DNA of 64,000 bases. Source: Muribaculaceae bacterium (lineage in GTDB: Bacteria > Bacteroidota > Bacteroidia > Bacteroidales > Muribaculaceae). Both the position numbers and the translations under genes were made by a program. The DNA is taken from the NCBI GenBank assembly GCA_017621845.1, contig JAGASI010000021.1:56705-120704 (forward strand). Reading direction: 5' to 3'. Below, in pieces: positions 16,383 to 25,452 of the stretch (position 1 is its first letter; each line of letters opens with the position of its first letter). The notes below the pieces were generated by a model. That model made no database searches and had not been told where the DNA came from. It was given only the letters and a program-made list of their open reading frames with translations.

Positions 16383-19300
16383 TTAGTCGGTTATGCCCTG
16401 GGAGCGTAGACTGGTGCCCGCGGGGCTGGTTAATGCGTTAAGAATTGACAGCAGGCGGGTGGCGATTACGCCTACGTTGTTGTCTATGTTGCTGACGTGG
16501 ATAAGCTGCTGCCTAAAGAGCGCCAGCTGTGTTACCTGGTTTTGTCTTACGGCGTTGGTCTGGCCGGCCAGCAGGTCGATACTCTCCTGGCTGGCTCCCT
16601 TGATCGCGCCGCTGAGGGTGGTCGGGTCGCTCTCGTCCAGCTGGGCGAAAAGGTCTTTATACATATCCATCGCGCGCTGGAAGTTGGCGCCGGCGGCTTC
16701 TACGGCCTGCTTAAATCGCTTTTGCTCGGCCTCGGTCAGTCCGTCGAAGGTGCCGTTACCTTCTGAGTCGAAGCCCATATCTCTTTGAAGCTGTTTAATA
16801 GCGTTCTGCAATGGCTTCTCCAGGAGTTGAAGTTTAAGGGCATTAACTACGGCCTTCTTGATTACGTCGTCGGCGACTTCTCCGAAGGCTTTAGCGGCGT
16901 CCTCGCCTCCCTCAAAGGCTTCTACCAGAGCGTCGGCCAGGTTGCCCGCCAGGTCTCGTGCTGTTGTCTGGGTTATGCTCTGCGTTATCTCGTCCATAAT
17001 GTCCGAAATTTGGCGGCCGAGTTCGGCATATTGCTCTTGCCATTCCTGGATCTTGCCGTTGTCGGTGTGCTTCTTGCTTCGCTCGTCGGCCATCATGCCG
17101 GTGAGCTCGGCCTGCTGCTTGCGAAGGTTGCCTATTAGTGCGGTCTGGTTGCGGTAGACTTCTTCGCCCAGGGCGGTTTTAATTGCGTGCTCCAGCTCGT
17201 TGTAGGCGTTTTTAAGGCGCCCCAGGGCTTGCTCGTGTTTCTTGATTGACTTCTCGGCCTTGCGGTCTCGACTGTTGAAAAGGTCGAAGGCTGAAGAAAA
17301 GAGGGTAATAGAGCCCTGGATAATGCTTAGGGGGTTGCCGGTGGCTATGCCCTGGGCTACGTTCTGGGCGCCTTCCATAATGCCGCCTATGTCGCCCAGG
17401 ATTGCCTCGGTTTCCTCGTCCATGCTTATGCCCATCTTCTTCATGCCGCCTACTACGGCGTCGAAGCATCCGGATATAAACTGAATACTCGAGGCGGCGT
17501 CGCTGAAGCTGTCTTTTAAGCCCTGGCCTACGCTTTTGCCGGTGCCCTGCACCTTGTTAAGCATAGCTATTAAAACGTCGAGCTCGTGCTGGCCGGTAAA
17601 CTCGGCGCCCAGCTTTATTTTTAGCCCCTGGAGCTTCTCGATGCGCTTCTTTAAGTAGTCGGTAAAGTCAGCGCCTTCGTCCAGGGTGCTCTTGAAGTCT
17701 ACGGCTACGGTCGGCGCGGTCTTGGGGTCGGCTAACTTCGCTGCGATGGTCTCGTATGTTTTTTTTCGTTCCTCCAGCTCGGCTATAATCGGGTCGTCTT
17801 TGTCGGCTAACAGCTTCTTTTCGGTCATGGCGCGGCGAAGCTCGGCCAGGCTGTCCCGAAGGGCTAAGAAGGGGTTACGCTGCTGAAGCTCCTGGCGGGC
17901 GCGCTCCAGCTGGTCGTTGACGGCTTTAAGGTCGGCTGGGTTAAGCTGTGCCGACAGCGTTACCTTGTTGGCCTCGACTTCCTTTATTAGCCTGGCGATG
18001 GTGGTGGTGCCGAGGCGCTCCATGTCTGTAAATAGCTTGTTCCAGCTGTCGCTGGCCATCAGCTGGGTGGCGGCTAATTTACTGATTTCTTCCTGCTCCT
18101 TCTTGTTTATGAGCTGCACCATGCTAATATTGCCGTTGGCCTCGGCCTCGGCGCGCTGCTTGGCATATTTGGCTTGTATGTCGGCCAGCTTCTGCTGGTG
18201 GGTTGTGTATTCTTCCAGAAGGCTGGCGTAAAGGCTGGTTTTGCTCTTTTGCCATTTCTGATTTTCTTCCTCCAGTGCTGCGAGGGCGGTCTTGGCGGTG
18301 GATCTCTGCTCGTCGGTCGTGGCGGCGGCCAGGTTGCGCTCCAGGAGTTCCTTCTTCCTGGCGTAGCTCTCGGCAAATTTGAGGCGCTCCAGCTCATAGC
18401 TGGCGTATTCCTGGAGCAGGGCTTCTGTCTCTGCTTTTACCTGCGCTTTAACGTCGTCCTCCTGGCTTTTAATCATCTCGCGCTCGCGGTCTCCTACTTC
18501 GGTGTCGTCGCCGGCTATAGCCTGGCGGCGTTGTTCTAATAAATCAAGCATGGCGCCCAGGGTCGTGCAGGCCTGCAGGTCGGCCTCCAGCTGGCTCTGG
18601 AAGTTTCTTAACGTAGCTTCTTTGGTCGCGTCGGCGATTTCGTTCTGAATTACCAGGAGCTTCTGCTTAACGGCTTCGGTCGGGGCTACGGACAGCAGGG
18701 CTTCCTGCTGTCGCTGTAAATAGTCGAGGTAGGTGCTCCCCTGCTCCAGAAGGGGAGCAAATTCCTGCGCGGCCGCCTCTCTTACGGTGGCGTCGCTCGA
18801 CGTTACCCAGGCCAGATATTTCTGGTAAAGGGCTTTTTTCTTGGCTAAGTCGTCGGCGTATAACTCGGCTTCGGTCTTCTGGCTCCCGCCGCCGGTTCCC
18901 CCGCCGTTACGGCCGCCGCCGGTTCCCCCGCCGTTACGGCCGCCGCCGGATCCGCCGCCTCCGGCTCTTAGTACGTTAAGGGAGGCTATTTCGTCTTCGG
19001 TCAGCTGGAGCTGTTGCTTGGTGTAGTTAACGGTTTTGTCGAGTTCGGTCTGTGCTTCGGCGTGGATCTTTTGGTTCGTGGCTCGTGCCTGCTGTTGCCT
19101 ATAATTGTTTATGGCGTCGATTGCCTTCTGTGTTAATTTGAAGTTGCCGCCGCTCATGCTGTACCAGGAGCCATCGTTGTAGGCGTCGCCGGTTCTGGTG
19201 ACAGCGCCAGCCGCCTTCATGGCGGCGGCCAGGTCTTTAGCGCCTTGACTGCCCGGCGCTACTGTGCCCGATACGCGGGTATAATAGCCGCCGCCGGCTA

Positions 19301-20651
19301 CGGTCTGGTCGGCGTTTATAATTTTGCTGTAGTAGGCTTCGTAGGCCTTCGTTTGTAGCTCCTGGAGCGCCATTGCCTTCGCTCGAAGTTCCAGGGCTTT
19401 TATGACTTTGGCGGTATTTTTGACGAAAATATTATCAGCCGACGTTACGCCATCGACGGCTAAACCGAGGCTATCCATCGCGGAGGCGTTATCTTTGATC
19501 CATTGCGTCTTGTCGGCCTCCGTCTTTAGGCGGCTATACTCGCGCCGTAGCTTCTCGTATTTACTTACCAGGTCGGCAGACTTTTTGGCCGTGCTGTCGT
19601 GGTATTCCTCGAAGGCTTTGCGGGTCTCGTCGGTCGTGGCGGCTGCTTCCTTCGTGCTGTTGGTGTACTTGTCCCACAGCATAACCAGCGCCGTAATTGC
19701 GACGGATAAGCCCAGGGTTAAAGTAGCCATTAGCGCTTTGGCGGCGACGGTGCTAATACCTAAAGCTACGGATAATTTGTTGGTTGAAGCGGCTAAGAGG
19801 TCTTTTGCCTTCCTTACGATTGTAAGCTGGAAGGCGCTATCTTTGTTTAAGGCGTTGGCTACTTGCTGGAGGCCGGTTGTTATGGCCATAAGGCTCTGGA
19901 CTTTGAGCATAGCCTCTTGTACTTTGTCGTTTTCGACGCCGAAAAGCGACATAGCGCCCTGGGCGGCGCTGAAGGCTCCGGCTACGCCGCTGAGGCCGGC
20001 GATCGCTCCGGTTATTGTCGCGTTATCGTCGGAAAAGATTCTTACCTGGGCTTGTGCGTCGGCCAGGGCGTCGGCCAGGCGTCCGGCCTCGGCCTGGAGC
20101 TCTCTAAATTTCTCCGTCTGTCTGACGCCTACGCCTTCGGTAGCCTCTAACTGTGCGAGCTGTTCTCGTACCTGGCGAAGCTGGGAGCGCAGGGAAGCCT
20201 GGGCGTTGCCGGCGGTCTCGCTCGACTGGCGTAGCCCTTCGAGGCGCTGGCGCTCCTGCTCTAATACGTCGAAGCCATCATAGCAGGCTTGTATGCACTC
20301 GCGGCGCTTCTGGAGCTCGCGTTCCTTAGCTCTGTAGACTTCCATAGAAGCCTGGGAGGCGGCGAGGTCTCCGGCCTCAAATTGTTGGCCGGCCTTCGCC
20401 TTCAGCTGCTCCATCTCTTTTTCGAGCGCCATGACGGCCTGGCGCTGGGTGCTTAGGGCGCTGCTCATCTGCTCGGCGTGTGCGTCGAGCCGGTCGGCGG
20501 CCTGCTTAAATGCTGCGTCCATAGCCTTGCCGCCGGTCTTAGAAGCGTCGGCGAGCGTCTGGATTTCCTGCTTGCTCTGCTCGACTATTCTAACTAAATT
20601 GTCGTTGGTTGCGGAGAAGTCAAACGACAGCCCGCCGCTGCTTACGTTCAT
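16383..20651 (-). CDS. Tail tape measure protein
   Basis: 1422 aa. Long helical/coiled-coil protein with hydrophobic clusters (ALGISTVAAKALMATLTLGLSVAITALVML split over residues about 290-325), a Gly-rich linker near residue 570 (GGGSGGGRNGGGTGGG) and a second hydrophobic segment near 1100. It sits between the tail chaperone and Dit genes, and its ATG overlaps the stop of the -1 chaperone frame (ATGA). It sets tail length; 1422 residues would fit a tail on the order of 200 nm by the usual 1.5 angstrom per residue rule. Confidence 0.9.
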   Translation of the reverse strand: MNVSSGGLSFDFSATNDNLVRIVEQSKQEIQTLADASKTGGKAMDAAFKQAADRLDAHAEQMSSALSTQRQAVMALEKEMEQLKAKAGQQFEAGDLAASQASMEVYRAKERELQKRRECIQACYDGFDVLEQERQRLEGLRQSSETAGNAQASLRSQLRQVREQLAQLEATEGVGVRQTEKFRELQAEAGRLADALADAQAQVRIFSDDNATITGAIAGLSGVAGAFSAAQGAMSLFGVENDKVQEAMLKVQSLMAITTGLQQVANALNKDSAFQLTIVRKAKDLLAASTNKLSVALGISTVAAKALMATLTLGLSVAITALVMLWDKYTNSTKEAAATTDETRKAFEEYHDSTAKKSADLVSKYEKLRREYSRLKTEADKTQWIKDNASAMDSLGLAVDGVTSADNIFVKNTAKVIKALELRAKAMALQELQTKAYEAYYSKIINADQTVAGGGYYTRVSGTVAPGSQGAKDLAAAMKAAGAVTRTGDAYNDGSWYSMSGGNFKLTQKAIDAINNYRQQQARATNQKIHAEAQTELDKTVNYTKQQLQLTEDEIASLNVLRAGGGGSGGGRNGGGTGGGRNGGGTGGGSQKTEAELYADDLAKKKALYQKYLAWVTSSDATVREAAAQEFAPLLEQGSTYLDYLQRQQEALLSVAPTEAVKQKLLVIQNEIADATKEATLRNFQSQLEADLQACTTLGAMLDLLEQRRQAIAGDDTEVGDREREMIKSQEDDVKAQVKAETEALLQEYASYELERLKFAESYARKKELLERNLAAATTDEQRSTAKTALAALEEENQKWQKSKTSLYASLLEEYTTHQQKLADIQAKYAKQRAEAEANGNISMVQLINKKEQEEISKLAATQLMASDSWNKLFTDMERLGTTTIARLIKEVEANKVTLSAQLNPADLKAVNDQLERARQELQQRNPFLALRDSLAELRRAMTEKKLLADKDDPIIAELEERKKTYETIAAKLADPKTAPTVAVDFKSTLDEGADFTDYLKKRIEKLQGLKIKLGAEFTGQHELDVLIAMLNKVQGTGKSVGQGLKDSFSDAASSIQFISGCFDAVVGGMKKMGISMDEETEAILGDIGGIMEGAQNVAQGIATGNPLSIIQGSITLFSSAFDLFNSRDRKAEKSIKKHEQALGRLKNAYNELEHAIKTALGEEVYRNQTALIGNLRKQQAELTGMMADERSKKHTDNGKIQEWQEQYAELGRQISDIMDEITQSITQTTARDLAGNLADALVEAFEGGEDAAKAFGEVADDVIKKAVVNALKLQLLEKPLQNAIKQLQRDMGFDSEGNGTFDGLTEAEQKRFKQAVEAAGANFQRAMDMYKDLFAQLDESDPTTLSGAIKGASQESIDLLAGQTNAVRQNQVTQLALFRQQLIHVSNIDNNVGVIATRLLSILNALTSPAGTSLRSQGITD

Positions 20652-20866
20652 CTATTTATGCGGTTAATCATTGCTAATACTTGGTCGGCGTTGTCGTCGG
20701 TTAAAACGATGTCGCCGGTGCCGGTCTTGGGGTCTATATCCTCGACGCCGGGCGCGTCGATTAGCATCCTTTGCACGGTGCCCCAGGGTATGCCGTGGAG
20801 GAGGTAGTCTAAAGGCCAGCCGAAGTGCGCGCATACCGATCCCCGGCGGCCGTGGGGGCTTTTTAA
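20648..20866 (-). CDS. Tail assembly chaperone, second (-1 frame) part
   Basis: The frame is open on both sides of the stop codon of the 192-aa chaperone and lies -1 to it. It encodes about 72 further residues after that stop, including FGWPLDYLLHGIPWGTVQ and RMLIDAPGVEDID, and ends with TGA overlapping the tape measure ATG. No good start codon opens it; the first ATG lies mid-domain. It is therefore most likely made as a G-T-like fusion by programmed -1 frameshifting within the overlap. No textbook heptamer is seen. GATTTTATA, about 75 nt before the stop, is the best slip candidate. Confidence 0.7.
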   Translation of the reverse strand, partial: LKSPHGRRGSVCAHFGWPLDYLLHGIPWGTVQRMLIDAPGVEDIDPKTGTGDIVLTDDNADQVLAMINRINR

Positions 20867-21441
20867 GCCGGTTGTTCTATAAGATTGCCCATCGGGTCGC
20901 TGGTGCGTGTCGCGCTCATCAATCTTATAGAGCTTATAAAATCCCCTAAGTTGCTGACGTTGGTAATAAGTACGGCCAGCGTAAATAGGTCGGAGGGCTT
21001 AACGGCGTGGAAGAAGGTAGCGGCCAGGCGCTGGAGCCGGGCTTCGTTGGGCTTGTAGCTGAAGGCGCCGCGGTGTTCCGTGGTGTCGTAGTAGTCTTCG
21101 CCCAGGACGGCGACGGCTACGACTTCGGCCAGGCGCTTGGCCTCCTTGTTGGCCATCTGGCGGGCGGTGGCTAAATAGTCGGCGTCGCCCAGGCGGGTCT
21201 CGTCGATTTCCATCTGAAGCCATAAGGCGCTAAGCCGGTCTAAGGTCGCCAGGGTCGGCTCCTGGATTGTAAATACTCGCTTTTCTTTTACCTTCTCGCG
21301 CTTCCGGAAGAAGCCGAAGAAGCCAGGGCGCCGGCGGCTGTATGTTACTTCTACGTCGAAGGTCAGCCCCTGGTTAATCATGTGCCGGAGCTCGCTCTGC
21401 TCCTGCTCTAAGCTGGCTATTTTGGTGTCGTCTGTAGTCAT
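20863..21441 (-). CDS. Tail assembly chaperone (G-like)
   Basis: 192 aa between tail tube and tape measure. It has a charged N-terminus with coiled coil (SLEQEQSELRHMI), a basic patch (SRRRPGFFGFFRKREKVKEKR) and a helical core (YLATARQMANKEAKRLAEVVAVAVL, LITNVSNLGDFISSIRLM). Position and helical character match G-type chaperones, which coat the tape measure before tube polymerisation. A -1 frame continuation directly downstream supports this role. Confidence 0.75.
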   Translation of the reverse strand: MTTDDTKIASLEQEQSELRHMINQGLTFDVEVTYSRRRPGFFGFFRKREKVKEKRVFTIQEPTLATLDRLSALWLQMEIDETRLGDADYLATARQMANKEAKRLAEVVAVAVLGEDYYDTTEHRGAFSYKPNEARLQRLAATFFHAVKPSDLFTLAVLITNVSNLGDFISSIRLMSATRTSDPMGNLIEQPA

Positions 21442-21460
21442 TGGGGTGGCTGGTTAAATG

Positions 21461-21493
21461 TAAAGCCCCGCTAAGCAATTTTAGGGGGCTTTA
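21461..21493 (-). terminator. Hairpin between tail tube and chaperone genes
   Basis: TAAAGCCCC pairs with GGGGCTTTA (9 bp, 15-nt loop) in the 80-bp gap after the tail tube stop codon. Such a hairpin after the most highly needed tail gene would lower read-through into chaperone and tape measure genes. The stem is symmetric, so it could act on both strands. Confidence 0.55.
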
Positions 21494-21521
21494 CGGTTGG
21501 AGGTCTGCGTGGGGTTGTGGC

Positions 21522-22064
21522 TTACTTGCCGATGTCGGCAAAGGTGGAGTCTATCTCTTCGGCGCTCAGCTTCTTGATATAGATCTTCTTTACGCCGCTG
21601 GTGTTGGGCTTCATCACGGTAACGGTGACTTCGAGAAGGATGAGCCCCTTCTTGCTAAATTCGCCGTTAAATTTGGCCTTGATACGGCCGCGGGTTACGT
21701 GGAAGCAGAGCCCCTTCTTCGGGATTATAATAACGCTTTCCTCCTTCTGCGCTACGGCGTCGGGGTAGGCGTAAACGTCAGAGGCTACTTCGCCGCCAAA
21801 GAGGCGCGCTATGGTGTCCAGCGAGGGATCCATAACCGAGAAGTTGAAGGTAGTTTTACCTTGCTTCGTGATTTCGTCGATGGCGTCGTCTTCTTCCTCG
21901 GCGAAAAACTCAGTAGATTCGCCGTCCTCCTGGGTCATGTTGGCTGTGTCCTGGTAGGTGAGGCCGAAGCGGGTGTAGCCCTCGGTCTTGAAGGCGTCGG
22001 CGGCCTTCGTGAGCTCGGTGCTGCTGCCTAAGATGGCCGAAAGGCCTAAAGTTACTTTAGACAT
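21522..22064 (-). CDS. Major tail tube protein
   Basis: 180 aa, beta-rich, starting MSKVTLGLSAILGSSTELTKA. An acidic loop (QEDGESTEFFAEEEDDAIDE) is followed by TTFNFSVMDPSLDTIARLFGGEV and long beta strands (GLCFHVTRGRIKAKFNGEF, GLILLEVTVTVMKP). Size, all-beta pattern and site between terminator/connector genes and chaperone match tail tube proteins of long non-contractile tails. Confidence 0.8.
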   Translation of the reverse strand: MSKVTLGLSAILGSSTELTKAADAFKTEGYTRFGLTYQDTANMTQEDGESTEFFAEEEDDAIDEITKQGKTTFNFSVMDPSLDTIARLFGGEVASDVYAYPDAVAQKEESVIIIPKKGLCFHVTRGRIKAKFNGEFSKKGLILLEVTVTVMKPNTSGVKKIYIKKLSAEEIDSTFADIGK

Positions 22065-22082
22065 GGTGGTATTGGTGGGGTT

Positions 22083-22499
22083 TTAGTGAATATTCCATTT
22101 AATTCTAATATTGCGGTAGTGCTGGCCTGGTGTCAGCTCCTGGATCGTGGTGTCGTTTTCGATCCACATCTCGAAGTCGGGTAAATTCTGGGCTTCAATA
22201 AAGCTAACTACGGCGTCGCCTATCTCTTTAAGGCGCGCCCAGTCGGTTTTTCGCTGCTCCTGGCCTCGTATCTTTACGCGCCGGTCGGGTACGTAAATAT
22301 TTACGTTGGAGGTGCCGTCCTGGGGCTTGTCGTGCGTTAAGGCTATCGTATTTATTACGATGTCCTCGGTCTGACTGTCGGCCGGTCGGTCGGTCTCCTG
22401 GCAGACTACGCCGTTAATGCCTATTTTGCCTTCGTCGACGGCGCGGCGAAGAAGTTTATAGAGCATGTCGTCGGTGTCTATGGTGCTGCAGGTCTTCAT
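22083..22499 (-). CDS. Tail terminator / completion protein
   Basis: 138 aa from ATG 22499, which overlaps the stop of the preceding gene (a longer frame to 22559 would overlap it by 64 nt). It opens MKTCSTIDTDDMLYKLLRRA and contains NVNIYVPDRR and IGDAVVSFIEAQNLPDFEMWI. The alpha/beta layout and site directly before the tube gene fit the gpU-like terminators that cap the tail tube. Confidence 0.6.
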   Translation of the reverse strand: MKTCSTIDTDDMLYKLLRRAVDEGKIGINGVVCQETDRPADSQTEDIVINTIALTHDKPQDGTSNVNIYVPDRRVKIRGQEQRKTDWARLKEIGDAVVSFIEAQNLPDFEMWIENDTTIQELTPGQHYRNIRIKWNIH

Positions 22500-22966
22500 A
22501 TCTGTTTCCAGTATTCTATTACGGCTTGTTTGATGTCGTCTAACTCTGTTTGTAGCCATTGCGCGGCCTTCTGCTCGGCGCTGGATAATACGTCGCGGCC
22601 TTTGCTCTCGACGTAAACGGCGTAGTACATGCCCGCTGTAACGACTAAAGCGAAGCCGCGGGTACCTTCCGCAGCCTTGTTGGCTAAGTTCTGGCCTTGC
22701 TGTGTGCCCTCGGGGGTGCCTTCGTAGCTCCCGGTTATCTGCTCGCCGTTGTAATAGACTGCGTAGCCTATCGACGAGCGCAGGTTGGCGGTGTGGTCTT
22801 TGAAGCCCAGGCCGCCGTGGTCGGGATCTGGGATACTCCGGGCGTAGGTAACGGCTTGCTCGCCTACGTACTGGAGCGCTCTAACAGTCTCGTCTTGTAT
22901 GAAGTCGAGAAGGGCGTCGAATTTCTTAGCGACGTCGGCGGGGTTAAAGCGTGGTTTTATACCCAT
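22496..22966 (-). CDS. HK97 gp10-like tail completion protein
   Basis: 156 aa. Features include VAKKFDALLDFIQDETVRALQ, a helical N-terminus, DHTANLRSSIGYAVYYNGEQI and VTAGMYYAVYVESKGRDVL, the pattern of HK97-gp10/neck proteins (helix, LR-SI, then YA-YVE-G). It joins head connector and tail. It overlaps its neighbours by 4 and 10 nt. Confidence 0.75.
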   Translation of the reverse strand: MGIKPRFNPADVAKKFDALLDFIQDETVRALQYVGEQAVTYARSIPDPDHGGLGFKDHTANLRSSIGYAVYYNGEQITGSYEGTPEGTQQGQNLANKAAEGTRGFALVVTAGMYYAVYVESKGRDVLSSAEQKAAQWLQTELDDIKQAVIEYWKQI

Positions 22967-23370
22967 AATCTACTATGAAGTCGGCCGAGGTCAAACTTTA
23001 GGCACGTGCCGGCTACTCTAACGGTGCCCTCGTTAACTAATTCCTGCACCAGGTTAGCGTCGTCCAGGCGGGCGACGGTGGCCGCATCCAGCTCCTTATC
23101 GGTCGCTATTACTTCGGTGCCCTCGGGGATCCTGGTGCCGGCTCCCTGGGGTATCTGAATAAGCGCCGAGAAGGTGGTAAACTTGCCGCCGGCGGTCGCT
23201 ATAGTGGCGCCCTTGCCGTTTGTTTCCTCCCGGCAGGCTCCGTATAGCATCCAGCCTGCTTCGCTTTCGCGCCAGGCTCCGTGGTCGTCTTGCGTAGCTT
23301 CGCCCTCGTTGGCTCTGTAATAAAGCCGGTGGGGGTATTGGTTATTTATGACGTCGGCGAGGTTTACCAT
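22957..23370 (-). CDS. Head closure-like connector protein
   Basis: 137 aa, beta-rich. NQYPHRLYYRANEGEATQDDHGAW is followed by a small barrel-like pattern (TFSALIQIPQGAGTRIPEGTEV, NEGTVRVAGTCLKFD). Order (adaptor, this gene, gp10-like) corresponds to the stopper/head-closure protein that seals the connector after packaging. It overlaps both neighbours (7 and 10 nt). Confidence 0.6.
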   Translation of the reverse strand: MVNLADVINNQYPHRLYYRANEGEATQDDHGAWRESEAGWMLYGACREETNGKGATIATAGGKFTTFSALIQIPQGAGTRIPEGTEVIATDKELDAATVARLDDANLVQELVNEGTVRVAGTCLKFDLGRLHSRLWV

Positions 23371-23675
23371 GTGTTACTGCGGTCTCTTACCTTTGGCTTG
23401 CCCTGGGGTGTTATCCCGAGCTCGCCGCAGGTCTGGTTATACCAGAATTTAATGGCCTCCCAGTTCCAGCTTACGCTGTAGCCTCCTTCGCTTACGTTGG
23501 CCAGGGGTATGACGGTGGCAAACTCGGCGACGAGGGCGCGCTTGGCGACGGTCGGGTTAACTACTGCGTCCGGATCCGGGATAAGCTCGGCGCGGTTGCA
23601 CAGTATCAGCTCGACGTCTCCCGCTCCTATTCCGAAGCGGTTAGCGGTTTGGGTCATCCATTCTCTGTAGGTCAT
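23364..23675 (-). CDS. Head-tail adaptor (gp6-like)
   Basis: 103 aa, mostly helical, starting MTYREWMTQTANRFGIGAGDVELIL. Small helical proteins directly after the major capsid gene are typically the first ring below the portal (HK97 gp6/SPP1 gp15-like). Here the helices are VAKRALVAEFATVIPL and WEAIKFWYNQTCGELG. Call from size, fold type and place. Confidence 0.6.
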   Translation of the reverse strand: MTYREWMTQTANRFGIGAGDVELILCNRAELIPDPDAVVNPTVAKRALVAEFATVIPLANVSEGGYSVSWNWEAIKFWYNQTCGELGITPQGKPKVRDRSNTW

Positions 23676-23729
23676 AGCTATAAGGGTTAAAGCCGGGGGC
23701 AGCGTGATGGTGTCGCCCCTGGCTGTTTG

Positions 23730-24827
23730 TTAGAGGCTCCAGTTCTCGTGGGCTGTGTCGAGGAAGTAGCTACGCTGGCTTGACGTCCAGGCCGGGAAGG
23801 CGTTGGCGATGCCCATAGTGACTTCTTCGAGCGGTTCTTCTTCCGCAAATTTTTTGATAAGGGTGTGGCCGTTCATCGCCTTGATGGATACGGAGCCGGC
23901 TACGTTGGCGTCGGCCGGGCGCTTCCAGAAGGTGTTGCCCAGGATTTTGGTCTCGCTGAACATTACTACGTCGTTGGCGAAGGGGTTGCCGCTGAAGGGG
24001 CGGGTACCGTCAGCGAGCTCGATAGTGATGTCCTGGTCGATAACTACAATCTGAAGGCCGCGGAGGTAGGGAAGGCGCGCCATAGCGGCGTTAACCTGCT
24101 CCAGGCTCGGGGTCTGCTGAATGTTGAGGGCGTTGGCGGCGAAGCTGGCGCAGGCCTGCTGTACTTCGGCGGTCTCTACCATGTCGGCAAAGGTGTCGAG
24201 GTTCATGAAGGCAAATTTAAGGCTTATGCCTTCGGCCTTCGCGGCCTTAACTATTGCCTTGAAGTCGGAGAAGGGCTTCGCGGTCTGGGCGTTTTTCCAG
24301 CTCAGCTTGGTGCCGAGCTTGCGCTTCTCGGGGATCTGGTAGTCGACTTCGTACTCGGAAATAACGCTAACGTTATTGTCCTTTGTTACCGGAATTTTGC
24401 CGCCGCGGCTGATCTGGGTCAGCGCCATCCACTCGATGCGGGCGGCTACGGCCGTCCAGCAAAATTGGGTATCTTCAGCCCAAAATTCGACGATACGGCG
24501 GAGGTCGGGGTTCTGCGACGTCATGGCGATCATAACGTCGTATTCGGTGAGCTCCTCGTCGTTCTTGGTGCGTTTTACCGAAATTTTAGGGATGTCGCCC
24601 TGGATCCTGGCGATGGCCTCGCGGGTCTTCTTGTCGATGGAAGCGCCGCGGGCTACGAGGTCGGCCGCAATTTTGAGGCCGGCCTGGGCTTCCAGGGTCT
24701 TCCAGGTCAGCGTGTAGTTCTCGCGCAGCGGGAAAAGTGTGGGGTAATAGAAGGGTTTGAGGTCGTAGCTGTTAATTACGGCGGTCATGTCCTTCTCGTT
24801 GAGCCCCTTCATTAACGTGGGTATCAT
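23730..24827 (-). CDS. Major capsid protein (capsid protein E-like)
   Basis: 365 aa. The sequence fits the phage major capsid protein E group: an N-terminal arm, then YYPTLFPLRENYTLTWKTLEAQ, VARGASIDKKTREAIARIQGDIP, RIEWMALTQISRGG, and a C-terminal domain with FSETKILGNTFWKRPADAN. The order scaffold, decoration, capsid, connectors supports it. The 54-bp gap downstream has no strong hairpin. Confidence 0.85.
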   Translation of the reverse strand: MIPTLMKGLNEKDMTAVINSYDLKPFYYPTLFPLRENYTLTWKTLEAQAGLKIAADLVARGASIDKKTREAIARIQGDIPKISVKRTKNDEELTEYDVMIAMTSQNPDLRRIVEFWAEDTQFCWTAVAARIEWMALTQISRGGKIPVTKDNNVSVISEYEVDYQIPEKRKLGTKLSWKNAQTAKPFSDFKAIVKAAKAEGISLKFAFMNLDTFADMVETAEVQQACASFAANALNIQQTPSLEQVNAAMARLPYLRGLQIVVIDQDITIELADGTRPFSGNPFANDVVMFSETKILGNTFWKRPADANVAGSVSIKAMNGHTLIKKFAEEEPLEEVTMGIANAFPAWTSSQRSYFLDTAHENWSL

Positions 24828-24851
24828 TGGCGTTGCTGTGTCTTGGGGTTA

Positions 24852-25433
24852 TTAAATGAAGTTGACGGTAGGCAGCGCGGCGCGAAGTCCGGCGGGTGCG
24901 GCGGGCGACAGTGCGGCCTTAAACTGGCCGATAGTTACGGCGGCGGCCAGGTGGTTGCTGAGGGCTTCTACCGGGTAGGAGTCGCCCAGCACGGCTTTAG
25001 GCACGTATTTAAATTCGGCTTTAGCTGCTTCGGCTTTTGCCTGCACCAGGGCGTCGCCGGCTTTAAGGGAAGCGCCCAGGGTGGTGCCTACGGTGATGGT
25101 GTCGTAGGTGGGATCGCTGCTCGTGTCGATGGAAGTAATAGCGTAGGCCTTCGCGCCTGCGTCGGAGGCGATGAAGTCTCCGGGCTTGAAGTGGTGCCCT
25201 TTTGCTACTTTGTAGGTGGTGGCCGTAGCGCCGGCGGCTTCGGTCAGCTTGGCGGTCTTGACGAGGTGGTAGAGCCCTGCTTCGTCGACGCCTATATAGG
25301 CGCCTTCGGGAAGGATGCCCCCTGCTACGAGGTCGGCGGCGCTGACGGTTACGCCGTTGGGAATGTCGGCCAGGTTGTGGGTGCAGGCGTGTGCTGTGCG
25401 TACATCCTGCTTACGGTCGATTTTTAAGCTCAT
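24852..25433 (-). CDS. Head decoration/fibre-like capsid-associated protein
   Basis: 193 aa, located between scaffold and major capsid genes. Small beta strands are visible (YKVAKGHHFKPGDFIASD, KAYAITSIDTSSDPTYDTI) with Ala-rich helices. It resembles head fibre/decoration proteins found in the same place in other Bacteroidota siphoviruses. It ends with PTVNFI. Function inferred from position. Confidence 0.6.
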   Translation of the reverse strand: MSLKIDRKQDVRTAHACTHNLADIPNGVTVSAADLVAGGILPEGAYIGVDEAGLYHLVKTAKLTEAAGATATTYKVAKGHHFKPGDFIASDAGAKAYAITSIDTSSDPTYDTITVGTTLGASLKAGDALVQAKAEAAKAEFKYVPKAVLGDSYPVEALSNHLAAAVTIGQFKAALSPAAPAGLRAALPTVNFI

Positions 25434-25452
25434 AAGGCTGTGGGGTTATTAG

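Noticed and set aside
23865..24815. 316-codon plus-strand frame opposite the major capsid gene
   Set aside because: Antisense shadow of a GC-rich gene, Gly/Val/Leu-rich with no signature.
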